Origin: Streptomyces poonensis | GTDB taxonomy: Bacteria; Actinomycetota; Actinomycetes; Streptomycetales; Streptomycetaceae | Length of the DNA stretch: 64,000 nucleotides | Assembly: GCF_014650915.1 (NCBI RefSeq) | Contig: NZ_BMVW01000001.1 | Coordinates: 124,001-188,000 of the forward strand | Direction: 5' to 3' | Shown: positions 35,981 through 46,673 of the stretch, in pieces | How the letters are laid out: each line of letters opens with the position of its first letter | How positions within the stretch are numbered: the stretch's first letter is position 1 | Program-made: the position numbers and the translations under genes | The notes under the pieces: generated by a model | What the model saw: only the letters and a program-made list of their open reading frames with translations | Database searches by the model: none | What the model was told of the DNA's origin: nothing

Positions 35981-36035
35981 GTGCGGCGGCACGAAGTTCG
36001 ACACGAGGTTCTGGAGCACGGGCCCCGTCAGGGAG

Positions 36036-36070
36036 GGGCCCCGGCGCGTGCGAGCGACACGCCGGGGCCC
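36036..36070 (-). terminator. cimA terminator
   Basis: Perfect 11-bp arms (GGGCCCCGGCG / CGCCGGGGCCC) with a 13-nt loop, 50 bp past the cimA stop. Confidence 0.75.
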
Positions 36071-36120
36071 GTACGAAGGGCGCACCGCACAGCAGCCGTA
36101 CGAAAGGCGCGCCGCCCGTC

Positions 36121-37725
36121 CTACTCCGCGGGCTCCACACCGGCCCGCAGCAGCCCGTACGTGTACGCGTCCTCCAGCGCCTGCCAGGACGCGGCGATCA
36201 CGTTGTCGGCGACGCCCACCGTGGACCACTCGCCCACGCCGTCGGAGGTGGAGATCAGCACCCGAGTGGTGGACTGGGTGCCGTGCCTGCCCTCCAGGAT
36301 GCGGACCTTGTAGTCGACCAGCTCCAGCTTGGCGAGCTGCGGGTAGATCTTCTCCAGGGCGACGCGCAGGGCGCAGTCGAGGGCGTTGACCGGGCCGTTG
36401 CCCTCCGCCGTGGCGACGATGCGCTCGCTCTTGGCCCACAGCTTGACCGTGGCCTCGTTGGCGTGGCTGCCGTCGGGGCGGTCCTCGACGATGGCGCGCC
36501 AGGACTCGGTGCGGAAGTAGCTGAGCGGCCGGCCCGCCACCTCCGCGCGCAGCAGCAGCTCGAAGGAGGCGTCGGCGGCCTCGTAGGTGTAGCCCTTGAG
36601 CTCGCGCTCCTTGACCCGCTCCACGACCCGGCCGACGAGTTCGCGGTCGCCGCCCAGGTCGACGCCGAGTTCCTTGCCCTTGAGCTCGACCGAGGCGCGG
36701 CCCGCCATGTCGGAGACCAGCATGCGCATGGTGTTGCCGACCTGCACCGGGTCGATGTGCTGGTACAGGTCCGGGTCGACCTTGATCGCGGAGGCGTGCA
36801 GTCCGGCCTTGTGCGCGAAGGCGGAGAGGCCTACGTAGGGCTGGTGCGTGGACGGGGTGAGGTTGACCACCTCGGCGATGGCATGCGAGATCCGGGTCAT
36901 CTCGCGCAGCCGGCCCTCGGGCAGCACCTTCTTGCCGTACTTCAGCTCCAGGGCGGCGACCACCGGGAAGAGGTTGGAGTTGCCGACGCGCTCGCCGTAG
37001 CCGTTGGCGGTGCACTGGACGTGGGTGGCGCCCGCGTCGACGGCGGCGAGGGTGTTGGCGACGGCGCAGCCGGTGTCGTCCTGGGCGTGGATGCCGAGGC
37101 GGGCGCCCGTGTCGGCGAGGACGGTCGCGACCACGGCCTGGACCTGGGCGGGCAGCATGCCGCCGTTGGTGTCGCAGAGCACCACGACATCGGCGCCGGC
37201 CTCGGCGGCGGTCCGTACCACCGCCTTGGCGTACTCGGGGTTGGCGCGGTAGCCGTCGAAGAAGTGCTCGCAGTCGACGAAGACCCGGCGGCCCTCGGCG
37301 ACCAGGTGGGCGACGGTGTCCCGGATCATCTCCAGGTTCTCGTCGAGCGTGGTGCGCAGGGCCAGCTCGACATGCCGGTCGTGGGACTTGGCGACCAGGG
37401 TGATCACTGGTGCGCCGGAGTCGAGGAGCGCCTTGACCTGCGGGTCCTCGCTCGCCTTGCCGCCGGCGCGGCGGGTGCTGCCGAACGCGACCAGCTGGGC
37501 GTGCCGGAAGCGGATCTCCTGCTGGGCGCGGGCGAAGAACTCGGTGTCGCGCGGGTTGGCGCCGGGCCAGCCCCCCTCGATGAAGCCCACGCCGAAGTCG
37601 TCCAGGTGCCGTGCGATGGCCAGCTTGTCCGCGACCGTGAGGTTGATGCCCTCGCGCTGCGCACCGTCGCGCAGGGTGGTGTCGAAGACGTGGAACGAAT
37701 CGTCGAGCTCGCTGGTTTCGGTCAT
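36121..37725 (-). CDS. cimA: Citramalate synthase
   Basis: 534 residues; condenses pyruvate and acetyl-CoA to (R)-citramalate, a threonine-independent route to 2-oxobutyrate and isoleucine. The DRE-TIM motif is DTTLRDGAQREG, with FIEGGWPGANPRDTEF and the metal histidines in GIHAQDDTGCAVANTL. A C-terminal regulatory domain (about 400-534) matches the LeuA dimer type. The ATG at 37725 is preferred over one seven codons upstream because AGGAG sits 11 nt before it. A leader peptide and attenuator-like hairpin precede it. Confidence 0.9.
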   Translation of the reverse strand: MTETSELDDSFHVFDTTLRDGAQREGINLTVADKLAIARHLDDFGVGFIEGGWPGANPRDTEFFARAQQEIRFRHAQLVAFGSTRRAGGKASEDPQVKALLDSGAPVITLVAKSHDRHVELALRTTLDENLEMIRDTVAHLVAEGRRVFVDCEHFFDGYRANPEYAKAVVRTAAEAGADVVVLCDTNGGMLPAQVQAVVATVLADTGARLGIHAQDDTGCAVANTLAAVDAGATHVQCTANGYGERVGNSNLFPVVAALELKYGKKVLPEGRLREMTRISHAIAEVVNLTPSTHQPYVGLSAFAHKAGLHASAIKVDPDLYQHIDPVQVGNTMRMLVSDMAGRASVELKGKELGVDLGGDRELVGRVVERVKERELKGYTYEAADASFELLLRAEVAGRPLSYFRTESWRAIVEDRPDGSHANEATVKLWAKSERIVATAEGNGPVNALDCALRVALEKIYPQLAKLELVDYKVRILEGRHGTQSTTRVLISTSDGVGEWSTVGVADNVIAASWQALEDAYTYGLLRAGVEPAE

Positions 37726-37852
37726 GGTTTTCTCGGCTCCTGTCATGGATCCCGTAGCGGGTCTCGGTCTAACCGGAATGACCGGCTCCGCCGTCCCCCA
37801 ATGATCCCTCGCGCTCTTCTCCCGGCTGACGGTGGGCCAGGAAAACGAAAAA

Positions 37853-37872
37853 CCCCTCGCGGGTGCGAGAGG
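37853..37872 (-). terminator. Attenuator-like terminator in the cimA leader
   Basis: On the reverse strand an 8-bp stem (CCTCTCGC / GCGAGGGG, one G-U) with a 4-nt loop is followed by TTTTT. It lies 127 bp before the cimA start and 54 bp after the leader-peptide stop. Confidence 0.65.
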
Positions 37873-37926
37873 TCTGCGCGCGGGTCGAGACGACGGTGTC
37901 CGCCCGTACCTGGTCGTACCGGACGG

Positions 37927-37962
37927 TCACTGCGGACCGGCGCGCCTGCTGCCAATAATCAT
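37927..37962 (-). CDS. Putative cimA leader peptide with Ile-Ile
   Basis: 11 codons encoding MIIGSRRAGPQ, read on the reverse strand before the U-tailed hairpin at 37853-37872. Two isoleucine codons right after the start fit ribosome-mediated attenuation by isoleucine, the product CimA feeds. There is no strong ribosome-binding site, so translation is inferred from context. Confidence 0.55.
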   Translation of the reverse strand: MIIGSRRAGPQ

Positions 37963-38129
37963 GGCGAACGAGAGCACGGGCCGAGTCTGGCACAGTCCGT
38001 CCCCGCGTTCACCGCCCGTCTCATCATGCGAGCGGCACATGCCGCGTTCCGGACGCCGTACGACCACCTCACCGGGGGCCGTACGGCGCCGGGCGCATTT
38101 CGGAACGTCTGTGACTTCCGTGGAGGACG

Positions 38130-38172
38130 CGTCGGGGCCGCCCCGGACGAGAAGCCCGGGACGGCCCCGACG
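38130..38172 (-). terminator. ilvE terminator
   Basis: Outer arms CGTCGGGGCCG / CGGCCCCGACG (11 bp) and inner CCCGG / CCGGG, 14 bp beyond the ilvE stop. Confidence 0.8.
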
Positions 38173-38185
38173 GTGACGACGATCC

Positions 38186-39274
38186 CTAGGCGAGCCGGCG
38201 CATCCAGCCGTGCCCGTCCTCCGCGGTGCCCCGCTGGATGTCGAGGAGCTTGTCGCGGAGCCGGAGGGTGACCTCGCCGGGCTCGCCGCCCGACTGCTGC
38301 CACTCGGCGCCGGCGCGCTTGACCGTGCCGACCGGGGTGATGACGGCGGCCGTGCCGCAGGCGAAGACCTCCGTCAGGGTGCCGTTCGCGGCGTCCTGCT
38401 GCCACTGGTCGACGGAGACGCGGCCCTCCTCGGCGGTGTAGCCGAGGTCACGGGCGACGGTGAGCAGCGAGTCGCGGGTGACGCCCTCCAGGATGGAGCC
38501 GGTGAGGGTCGGGGTGACGATGCGGTCGCCGTAGACGAAGTACAGGTTCATCCCGCCGAGTTCCTCGACCCACTTGTGCTCGACGGCGTCGAGGTAGCAG
38601 ACCTGGTCGCAGCCCTTCTCGGCGGCCTCGGCCTGGGCGAGCAGGGAGGCCGCGTAGTTGCCGCCCGTCTTGGCGTCGCCCATGCCGCCCGGGACGGCGC
38701 GCACCCGGTCCTCGGAGACCCAGATGGAGACCGGCTTCACGCCGCCCGGGAAGTAGGCGCCCGCCGGGGAGGCGATCACGACGAACAGGTACTCGTTGGC
38801 CGGCCGCACCCCGAGGCCGACCTCCGTCGCGAACAGGAACGGGCGCAGGTACAGGGACTCCTCGCCGCCGTGCGCGGGCACCCACGCCTCGTCCTGCTGC
38901 ACGAGGACGTCACAGGCCTCGATGAAGGTCTCGACGGGCAGCTCGGGCATGGCGAGCCGGCGGGCGGAGCGCTGGAAGCGCTCGGCGTTCTTCTCGGGGC
39001 GGAAGGTGGCGACGGTGCCGTCGGGCTGCCGGTACGCCTTGAGACCCTCGAAGATCTCCTGCGCGTAGTGCAGGACGTTCGTCGCCGGGTCGATGGAGAG
39101 CGGACCGTACGGCACGAGCTGGCCGTCGTGCCAGCCGCGCCCCTCGGTCCACTTAATCGTCACCATGTGGTCGGTGAAGTGGCGGCCGAACCCGGGATCG
39201 GCCAGGATCGCCGCGCGCTCCGCGTCGGAGAGCGGGTGGGCCGAGGGCTTGAGTTCGATCGTGGGCGTCGTCAT
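38186..39274 (-). CDS. ilvE: Branched-chain amino acid aminotransferase
   Basis: 362 residues, PLP-dependent class IV aminotransferase that carries out the last step of Ile, Leu and Val synthesis and the first of their breakdown. The catalytic Lys is in [13 protein letters not shown], with [12 protein letters not shown] near the N-terminus and [17 protein letters not shown], the family's cofactor and substrate loop. ATG start. It lies between cimA and leuB, all reverse strand, but each has its own terminator. Confidence 0.96.
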   Translation of the reverse strand: MTTPTIELKPSAHPLSDAERAAILADPGFGRHFTDHMVTIKWTEGRGWHDGQLVPYGPLSIDPATNVLHYAQEIFEGLKAYRQPDGTVATFRPEKNAERFQRSARRLAMPELPVETFIEACDVLVQQDEAWVPAHGGEESLYLRPFLFATEVGLGVRPANEYLFVVIASPAGAYFPGGVKPVSIWVSEDRVRAVPGGMGDAKTGGNYAASLLAQAEAAEKGCDQVCYLDAVEHKWVEELGGMNLYFVYGDRIVTPTLTGSILEGVTRDSLLTVARDLGYTAEEGRVSVDQWQQDAANGTLTEVFACGTAAVITPVGTVKRAGAEWQQSGGEPGEVTLRLRDKLLDIQRGTAEDGHGWMRRLA

Positions 39275-39398
39275 GAGTGCTTGTCCTTCACCGGTCGTCG
39301 TGACGGGCCGCGCTCACGCCCGTACCGCCAGTGGTCAGTACTAGGAAGTCCGAGCATTCCCTCAATCCGCGGCTCCACGTCCGATTATCGCAAGAGGT

Positions 39399-39414
39399 GG
39401 ACCATTGATGGTCC
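39399..39414. promoter_or_regulatory. Palindrome upstream of ilvE
   Basis: Perfect 7-bp arms GGACCAT / ATGGTCC with a 2-nt centre, about 125 bp before the ilvE start. Operator-like; the regulator is unknown. Confidence 0.45.
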
Positions 39415-39517
39415 TCCCTCCCGGAGCGAAGCGGGAGCCCGGAGGAGAGACGGCGTGAACACGGCCCTTGGGGTGGCCCAGGGAGATTGATGGTGTCACC
39501 CGGCGAGGGCACCGAAA

Positions 39518-39553
39518 AGCCGCCGGGTGCGAGAAATGCGACCCGGCGGCTTC
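39518..39553 (-). terminator. leuB terminator
   Basis: Perfect 12-bp arms (AAGCCGCCGGGT and complement) with a 12-nt loop, followed on the reverse strand by TTTC, 28 bp past the leuB stop. Confidence 0.8.
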
Positions 39554-39580
39554 GAGGGGGAAGAGGGTGAGAAGCGCGGG

Positions 39581-40624
39581 TCAGCCGGCTACTCGTACGG
39601 CGAGGGCGTCGCCGATCTCGTCCGTCGAACGGGCGGGCTTGCCGACGCGGCCGGCGAGGTCCGCGGCGACGGCGTCCTCGATCCGGGCGGCCTCGTCCTC
39701 GTAGCCGAGGTGGCGCAGCAGCAGGGCGACGGAGAGGACCGTGGCGGTGGGGTCGGCCTTGCCCTGGCCGGCGATGTCCGGGGCCGAGCCGTGGACCGGC
39801 TCGAACATCGACGGGAATTCGCCGGAGGGGTTGATGTTGCCGCTCGCGGCGACGCCGATGCCGCCGGAGACGGCCGCGGCGAGGTCGGTGACGATGTCGC
39901 CGAAGAGGTTGTCGGTGACGATCACGTCGAAGCGCTCGGGCTGCGTGACGAGGTAGATCGTCGCCGCGTCCACGTGCATGTACTCGGTGGTGACCTCGGG
40001 GTACTCCGCGGCCACCTTGTTGAAGATGTTGGTCCACAGGTGGCCCGCGAAGGTCAGCACGTTGTTCTTGTGGATCAGCGCGAGCTTCTTGCGGGGGCGG
40101 GCCTGGGCGCGGGCGAAGGCGTCCCGGACCACGCGCTCGACGCCGAAGGCCGTGTTCACGGAGACCTCGGTGGCGACCTCGTGCTCGGTGCCCTTGCGGA
40201 TGGTGCCGCCGTTGCCGGTGTACGGGCCCTCGGTGCCCTCGCGGACCACGACGAAGTCGATCTCCGGCTGGCCGGCCAGCGGGGTCTCGACGCCCGGGAG
40301 CAGCTTCGACGGGCGCAGGTTCACGTGGTGGTCGAAGGCGAAGCGGAGCTTGAGCAGGAAGCCGCGCTCCAGGACGCCGGACGGCACCGACGGGTCGCCG
40401 ATCGCGCCGAGCAGGATGGCGTCGTGCTGCTTGAGCTGCTCCAGGTCGGCGTCGGTGAGGGTCTCACCGGTGGCGTGGTAGCGCCGGGCGCCGAAGTCGT
40501 ACTCCTTGGTCTCCAGCTTCACATCCTGCGGGAGGACGGCGGAGAGGACCTTCAGTCCCTGGGCCACGACTTCCTGGCCGATGCCGTCACCGGGAATCAC
40601 TGCGAGATCGATGCTGCGAGCCAT
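39581..40624 (-). CDS. leuB: 3-isopropylmalate dehydrogenase
   Basis: 347 residues. Oxidatively decarboxylates 3-isopropylmalate in leucine synthesis. Visible are the N-terminal [10 protein letters not shown], the substrate-binding [28 protein letters not shown] with metal-binding Asp residues, and the NAD motif region [19 protein letters not shown]. It follows the short actinobacterial type. ATG with AAGGAG 12 nt upstream. LeuC/LeuD for the preceding step are 32 kb away in this window. Confidence 0.96.
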   Translation of the reverse strand: MARSIDLAVIPGDGIGQEVVAQGLKVLSAVLPQDVKLETKEYDFGARRYHATGETLTDADLEQLKQHDAILLGAIGDPSVPSGVLERGFLLKLRFAFDHHVNLRPSKLLPGVETPLAGQPEIDFVVVREGTEGPYTGNGGTIRKGTEHEVATEVSVNTAFGVERVVRDAFARAQARPRKKLALIHKNNVLTFAGHLWTNIFNKVAAEYPEVTTEYMHVDAATIYLVTQPERFDVIVTDNLFGDIVTDLAAAVSGGIGVAASGNINPSGEFPSMFEPVHGSAPDIAGQGKADPTATVLSVALLLRHLGYEDEAARIEDAVAADLAGRVGKPARSTDEIGDALAVRVAG

Positions 40625-40798
40625 GACGGCACCGTACTCCTTGTCCCAGGGGATGACACGGGGTGTCCGCGATCTGGACGAGCCATACGCGCCGTACGAG
40701 CCGTACGGGAGGCGGGGCGTCACCCTCGCGTCCATCCGTTGCCGCGCATTCACCCGCATGTCCGCCTGGAGTCGGGCCCCGCTGGGAAGTTCCGTTGC

Positions 40799-42472
40799 AT
40801 GACTGTGTCTTCCCCCGGGGGACCGCCCGGCCTCCCCGTCCCGAACGTCGGCATTCCCGAGCGGCTCGCCCGGCGGCTCAGTATGCCGGAACAGTACGAG
40901 TACCTGCGCACGAAGCTGTCCCGGGAGGGGCTTTCCCGGTCGGGGCGGTCGGGGCCGTCGCGGCGCGCCGCGCTGCTGACGGCGGGGACCGCGGCCGGCG
41001 GGCTGCTGACCGGCTGCTCGGGAGCGTCCGGATCCGGCGGCCCGGGCGGTTCCGGGAGCGCCGCGGGCCCGGCCGCCGCGACCCGCTCCCCCGCGGCGGC
41101 GACCGGCCGGGTGCCCGGCCCGTTCGTCGTCCCGTTCGGGCGCCGGCTGGCCTTCGGCGCCGACCCGCGGACCCAGATGCGGATCTCCTGGCAGGTGCCC
41201 TTCGCGGTGCGGAAGCCGTACGTGCGCGTGGGCACGAAGCCGTGGGAGCTGAGCCGGAGGATCGAGGCCGAGGTCCGGGAGCTGCACACCCCGTCACTGT
41301 CCGGGAAACTGCCCGCGGTCGACCAGTACTACCTGCACGCGGCCCTCGACCGCCTCCGGCCCGGCACGGTCTACTACTACGGCGTCGGCCACGAGGGCTT
41401 CGACCCGGCCGAGCGCCTGGAGACGCTGGGGACCTTCCGTACGGCTCCCGCGCGGCCCGAGCCCTTCGTCTTCACCGCCTTCGGCGACCAGGGCGTCAGC
41501 TACGACGCGCTCGCCAACGACCAGGTGATCCTGGGCCGGGGCCCCGCCTTCCACCTGCACGCGGGCGACATCTGCTACGCCGACAGCAACGGCCGCGGCG
41601 AGGAGTCGGACGTGTACGACGCGCGCGTGTGGGACCAGTTCCTCGCGCAGACCGAGTCGGTCGCGAAGACCGTGCCGTGGATGGTGACGACCGGCAACCA
41701 CGACATGGAGGCCTGGTACTCGCCGAACGGCTACGGCGGCCAGTCGGCGCGCTGGTCCCTGCCGGAGAACGGCTACGACCCGCGCCGCGCGCCGGGCGTC
41801 TACTCGTTCGTCTACGGCAACGTCGGCGTCGTCGCCCTGGACGCCAACGACGTGTCGTACGAGATCACCGCCAACCTCGGCCACTCGGACGGACGGCAGA
41901 CGCGGTGGCTGGACCGGCGGCTGGGCGAGCTGCGCCGGGACGAGGCGGTCGAGTTCGTCGTCGTCTTCTTCCACCACTGCGCGTACTCGACGACGGCGGC
42001 GCACGCCTCCGACGGCGGTGTGCGCGACGCCTGGCTGCCCCTGTTCGCGCAGCACCAGGTGGACCTGGTGATCAACGGGCACAACCACGTCTACGAGCGC
42101 ACCGACGCCATCCGGGACGGCGAGGTGGGCAGGCGGGTGCCGGTCGGCGCCTCGACCGACCCGACCCGGGACGGGACCGTGTACGTCACCGCGGGCGGCG
42201 CCGGCAAGGCCCTGTACAGCTTCCCCGAGGGCGTCGGGGACAGCTACGAGGGAAGGACCGACGACCTCGAGTCCGTCCGGTCGTACCGCTGGACGAAGTC
42301 GGGTGACCGCGCCCCGGAGACGGTGGAGTGGTCGCGGGTGCGCTACACCGGCTTCTCGTTCCTGTCCGTGGCCGCGGAGACGGGACCCGCGGCACGGCTG
42401 GAGGTGACGGCGCTGGCCCAGGACGGGACGCGGATCGACCACTTCGAGGTGCGGCGGGGCACCGGTGGGTGA
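40799..42472 (+). CDS. Secreted purple-acid-phosphatase-like metallophosphoesterase
   Basis: 557 residues. A twin-arginine-type signal ([21 protein letters not shown]) ends in a lipobox-like LTGC, so the protein may be a lipoprotein. An N-terminal fibronectin-like domain is followed by a two-metal phosphatase: FGDQGVS, GDICYAD, the GNHD motif [16 protein letters not shown] and NGHNHVYER. All five metal-binding motifs are present. It likely scavenges phosphate from esters outside the cell. ATG at 40799, with weak ribosome-binding signal. Divergent from leuB. Confidence 0.88.
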   Translation: MTVSSPGGPPGLPVPNVGIPERLARRLSMPEQYEYLRTKLSREGLSRSGRSGPSRRAALLTAGTAAGGLLTGCSGASGSGGPGGSGSAAGPAAATRSPAAATGRVPGPFVVPFGRRLAFGADPRTQMRISWQVPFAVRKPYVRVGTKPWELSRRIEAEVRELHTPSLSGKLPAVDQYYLHAALDRLRPGTVYYYGVGHEGFDPAERLETLGTFRTAPARPEPFVFTAFGDQGVSYDALANDQVILGRGPAFHLHAGDICYADSNGRGEESDVYDARVWDQFLAQTESVAKTVPWMVTTGNHDMEAWYSPNGYGGQSARWSLPENGYDPRRAPGVYSFVYGNVGVVALDANDVSYEITANLGHSDGRQTRWLDRRLGELRRDEAVEFVVVFFHHCAYSTTAAHASDGGVRDAWLPLFAQHQVDLVINGHNHVYERTDAIRDGEVGRRVPVGASTDPTRDGTVYVTAGGAGKALYSFPEGVGDSYEGRTDDLESVRSYRWTKSGDRAPETVEWSRVRYTGFSFLSVAAETGPAARLEVTALAQDGTRIDHFEVRRGTGG

Positions 42473-42492
42473 CGCGCGGCGGGACCGGGCTC

Positions 42493-42624
42493 TCAGTGGC
42501 CGGTCTCGCCGCCGTTGTCCCTGCGGTCGAGGGCTCGCTGGAGGGCGGCGGCGGCGTTCTTGCGGTCGGACTCGCTCGCGCGGGAGGTGTGGCGGACGCG
42601 GCGGCGGACGGTCGTCTCGGCCAT
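42493..42624 (-). CDS. Small basic protein of 43 residues, unknown function
   Basis: The reverse strand encodes MAETTVRRRVRHTSRASESD and ends ..DRRDNGGETGH. The ATG at 42624 has a good AAGGAG 10 nt upstream and the stop (TGA) lies 20 bp from the stop of the convergent phosphatase. Arg- and Ala-rich, probably helical and cytoplasmic. Too short for a family call, but the good ribosome-binding site and tight fit suggest a real gene. Confidence 0.65.
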   Translation of the reverse strand: MAETTVRRRVRHTSRASESDRKNAAAALQRALDRRDNGGETGH

Positions 42625-42663
42625 GGGGCATCGACTCCTTCGGGGAGATCCGGGAGCACGGCA

Positions 42664-42690
42664 GATACGGCGGATACGGCGGATACGGCA
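42664..42690. repeat. 9-bp tandem repeat
   Basis: Three consecutive near-identical GATACGGCG units upstream of the 43-residue gene. The rest of the 42625-42911 gap shows no gene. Confidence 0.6.
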
Positions 42691-42911
42691 GAAGAGGATG
42701 ACGAGCCTCCCCCGCTGCCCCTTGAGGGCGCGGGCGGTGCCCCGAAGGGCGGGGAGCTGCGCGGCAGGGATTGCCTGCCCGGGGGCTTCCGGCTCGCGAC
42801 CGTCATGCGCTTGATCCAGCGAGACGTTCGACTCCTACAAACATAGGTGACGTGGAAGTGCCTGTCTGCACAAATACTCGGGCTTCCTACTATCTGAGAC
42901 AGTGCACTGAG

Positions 42912-43844
42912 TCACATGGGCCTGTCCGCGTCACCGCCGGACGCGCGGGCGCGCATCGGGACCGCACCACGCTGCGGCACCGTCCCGACCGCCTCCCGGA
43001 ACCCCGCCGGATCCTCCACCCACGGGTAGTGCCCGGCGCCGGGCAGCACCACCCGGCGCACCCGCGGGAGGACCTCCGCCAGCGAGTCCACCGCCGGGCG
43101 CGGCCGGATGTCCCGGGCCCCGTCGACGACGAGCACCGGGAGGTCGAGCGCCCGGCAGGCGGCGTACAGCTCCGGGGAGCCAGAGGTGCGCTTCTGGTCG
43201 GCGCCGAGGGCCGCGTTGCACTCGAGGTTGACGGGGAACCAGGGGTCGGCCAGGCGCCCGGCGTGCTCCAGGGCCCGCTCCCCGTCCGCGAAGTCGGTGG
43301 ACCACCGCAGGACGGCGCGCTCCCGCTCCTCCCGCCCGGACAGTCCCGTACGGCCCTCCAGCTCGCGCCAGCGGGCGAGCCGTTCGGGTTGCTCGCCGAG
43401 GCGGACGAGGAAGTTCTCCCGGTAGACGCCGTGCCAGTCGTCGACCGGCCCGATGCCCGTTCCGGCCACGTAGACGAGGGCGTCGACCCGCCCGGGGTGG
43501 GCCAGCGCGTAGTGCAGCGCCAGCCAGCCACCGAACGAATGACCGAGCAGCACCATCCGCTCCAGCCCGAAGTGCGCGCGCACGGCGTCCAGGTCGGCCA
43601 CGAACCGCTCGGTCGTCCACGGCCCGGCACACGGCTCCGAGCGCCCGCAGCCGCGCTGGTCCCAGCGGTGCACCAAGGCCCGGTCGGACAGCAGTGCCGC
43701 CAAGTCCCCGAACATGTCCCACAGCCCCGGGCCGCCGTGGCACAGCACCAGCGGCGTCCCCCGGTCCGTCCCGGTTCTGCTCGCCCACAGCCGCGCTCCG
43801 TCGTCGGCGGTCACCTGCTCCGTGACTGTCCGCGTCCGCGTCAT
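42912..43844 (-). CDS. Alpha/beta hydrolase, proline iminopeptidase-like (S33)
   Basis: 310 residues. The family S33 oxyanion motif HGGPG, nucleophile elbow GHSFGG, Asp in VDGARDIRP and His in GAGHYPW complete the triad. Proline iminopeptidases of this family release N-terminal proline; next door are the proline dehydrogenase and P5C dehydrogenase genes, which makes that role attractive. A terminator separates it from pruA, so it has its own promoter. Confidence 0.82.
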   Translation of the reverse strand: MTRTRTVTEQVTADDGARLWASRTGTDRGTPLVLCHGGPGLWDMFGDLAALLSDRALVHRWDQRGCGRSEPCAGPWTTERFVADLDAVRAHFGLERMVLLGHSFGGWLALHYALAHPGRVDALVYVAGTGIGPVDDWHGVYRENFLVRLGEQPERLARWRELEGRTGLSGREERERAVLRWSTDFADGERALEHAGRLADPWFPVNLECNAALGADQKRTSGSPELYAACRALDLPVLVVDGARDIRPRPAVDSLAEVLPRVRRVVLPGAGHYPWVEDPAGFREAVGTVPQRGAVPMRARASGGDADRPM

Positions 43845-43873
43845 ACGGACAGTCTGCGCGGGCGGACACGCGG

Positions 43874-43918
43874 ACGGGCCAGGTCCTTCCGGAAGAACCG
43901 GAGGAAGACCTGGCCCGT
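43874..43918 (-). terminator. Proline operon terminator
   Basis: Long imperfect hairpin, arms ACGGGCCAGGTC / GACCTGGCCCGT plus an inner TTCC / GGAA, 16 bp past the pruA stop. Confidence 0.8.
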
Positions 43919-43934
43919 GCGGTACGGCGGAACG

Positions 43935-45566
<1,632 letters not shown>

Positions 45567-45604
45567 GTTTCCGTGACTCCTTAACTGAGCGGTGAGGGTC
45601 GGGC

Positions 45605-46531
45605 TCAGCCCTTGCTGACCATCGAGCGGAGGAAGAACTGCAGGTTGGCCGGCTTCTCGGCGAGGCGTCGCATGAAGTAGCCGTACCAGTCGGTGCCGTA
45701 GGCGGTGTAGACGCGCATGCGGTGGCCCTCGGCGGCCAGCCGCAGGTGCTCGTCGCCGCGGATGCCGTACAGCATCTGGAACTCGTACTCGTCGAGCTTG
45801 CGTCCGGCGCGCCGGGCCAGCTCCTGGGAGATGGTGATCAGGCGCGGGTCGTGGGACCCGATCATCGGGTAGCCCTCGCCCTCCATCAGGACCTTCAGGA
45901 TGCGGACGTACGCCTTGTCGATCTCGTGCTTCTGCTGGTACGCGACGGAGGCGGGCTCCTTGTACGCGCCCTTCACCAGGCGGACGCGGCTGCCGGCGGC
46001 GGCGAGGCGGCGGGCGTCGTCCTCGGTGCGGAAGAGGTACGCCTGGATCACACAGCCGGTCTGCGGGAAGTCCTTCCGCAGCTCCTCGTGGATGGCGAAC
46101 ATCGAGTCGAGGGTGGTGTGGTCCTCGGCGTCCAGCGTGACCGTGGTGCCGATCTCGGCGGCGGCCTCGACGACCGGGCGGACATTGGCGAGGGCGAGCT
46201 CGTGACCGCCGGGCAGCGCCTGCCCGAACATCGACAGCTTCACCGACATCTCGGCGCGCTCGCCCAGCTCCAGCTCCTTGAGCCGGCCGATCAGCTCCAG
46301 GTAGGCGTCGCGGGCCGCGGTCGCCTGCTCGGGAGCGGTGATGTCCTCGCCGACGACGTCCATGGTGACCTCGAGGCCCTTGCCCGTGAGGTCGCGGATG
46401 ACGGGGACGATGTCGCCGACGGTCTCACCGGGGATGAACCGGTCGACGACGGGCTTGGTCACCGGCGCCGCCGAGATCAGACGGCGCATCCGGTCGCTGC
46501 GCGACGCGGCAAGAATCACGGGACCCAGCAC
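45605..46531 (-). CDS. putB: Proline dehydrogenase
   Basis: 308 residues from the GTG at 46531, with GGAGG 5 nt upstream. FAD-dependent first step of proline oxidation. A TIM-barrel core with VTLDAEDHTTLDSMF, the FAD-binding RLVKGAYKEP, and the substrate-binding YEFQMLYGIR, plus the C-terminal helix YFMRRLAEKPANLQFFLRSM, are all typical of single-domain ProDH. The symbol follows the separate-enzyme naming used in actinobacteria and is less certain than the function. Confidence 0.93.
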   Translation of the reverse strand: MLGPVILAASRSDRMRRLISAAPVTKPVVDRFIPGETVGDIVPVIRDLTGKGLEVTMDVVGEDITAPEQATAARDAYLELIGRLKELELGERAEMSVKLSMFGQALPGGHELALANVRPVVEAAAEIGTTVTLDAEDHTTLDSMFAIHEELRKDFPQTGCVIQAYLFRTEDDARRLAAAGSRVRLVKGAYKEPASVAYQQKHEIDKAYVRILKVLMEGEGYPMIGSHDPRLITISQELARRAGRKLDEYEFQMLYGIRGDEHLRLAAEGHRMRVYTAYGTDWYGYFMRRLAEKPANLQFFLRSMVSKG

Positions 46532-46566
46532 GGGGCACCTCCACAACATCCAGCAAAAGGCCGTGA

Positions 46567-46582
46567 ACCCGACGATTCGGGT
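46567..46582. promoter_or_regulatory. Palindrome between proline dehydrogenase and the PucR gene
   Basis: ACCCGA / TCGGGT arms with a 4-nt centre, 36 bp before the dehydrogenase start and 92 bp before the regulator start. Fits an operator controlling both. Confidence 0.45.
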
Positions 46583-46673
46583 ACGGCACGGAGAACCACC
46601 GTGAAACCTAAGGATCCCCCCGATCGTCGGCCATCGACAGCTGTCACGCATCCGTGCGCTGGATCTCAGACAG

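Larger units (their letters stand above)
39275..39580. other. Intergenic region between ilvE and leuB
   Basis: 306 bp with the ilvE promoter region, the palindrome at 39399-39414 and the leuB terminator at 39518-39553. A six-residue frame MVHLLR (39385-39405, reverse strand) starts inside the palindrome; it has Val-Leu-Leu codons but no following U-tailed hairpin, so I do not call a leader. Confidence 0.5.

Noticed and set aside
35955..36115. Short direct repeats between cimA and the TPM gene as a possible CRISPR or integron array.
   Set aside because: Only two copies each, no spacers of regular length and no associated genes.
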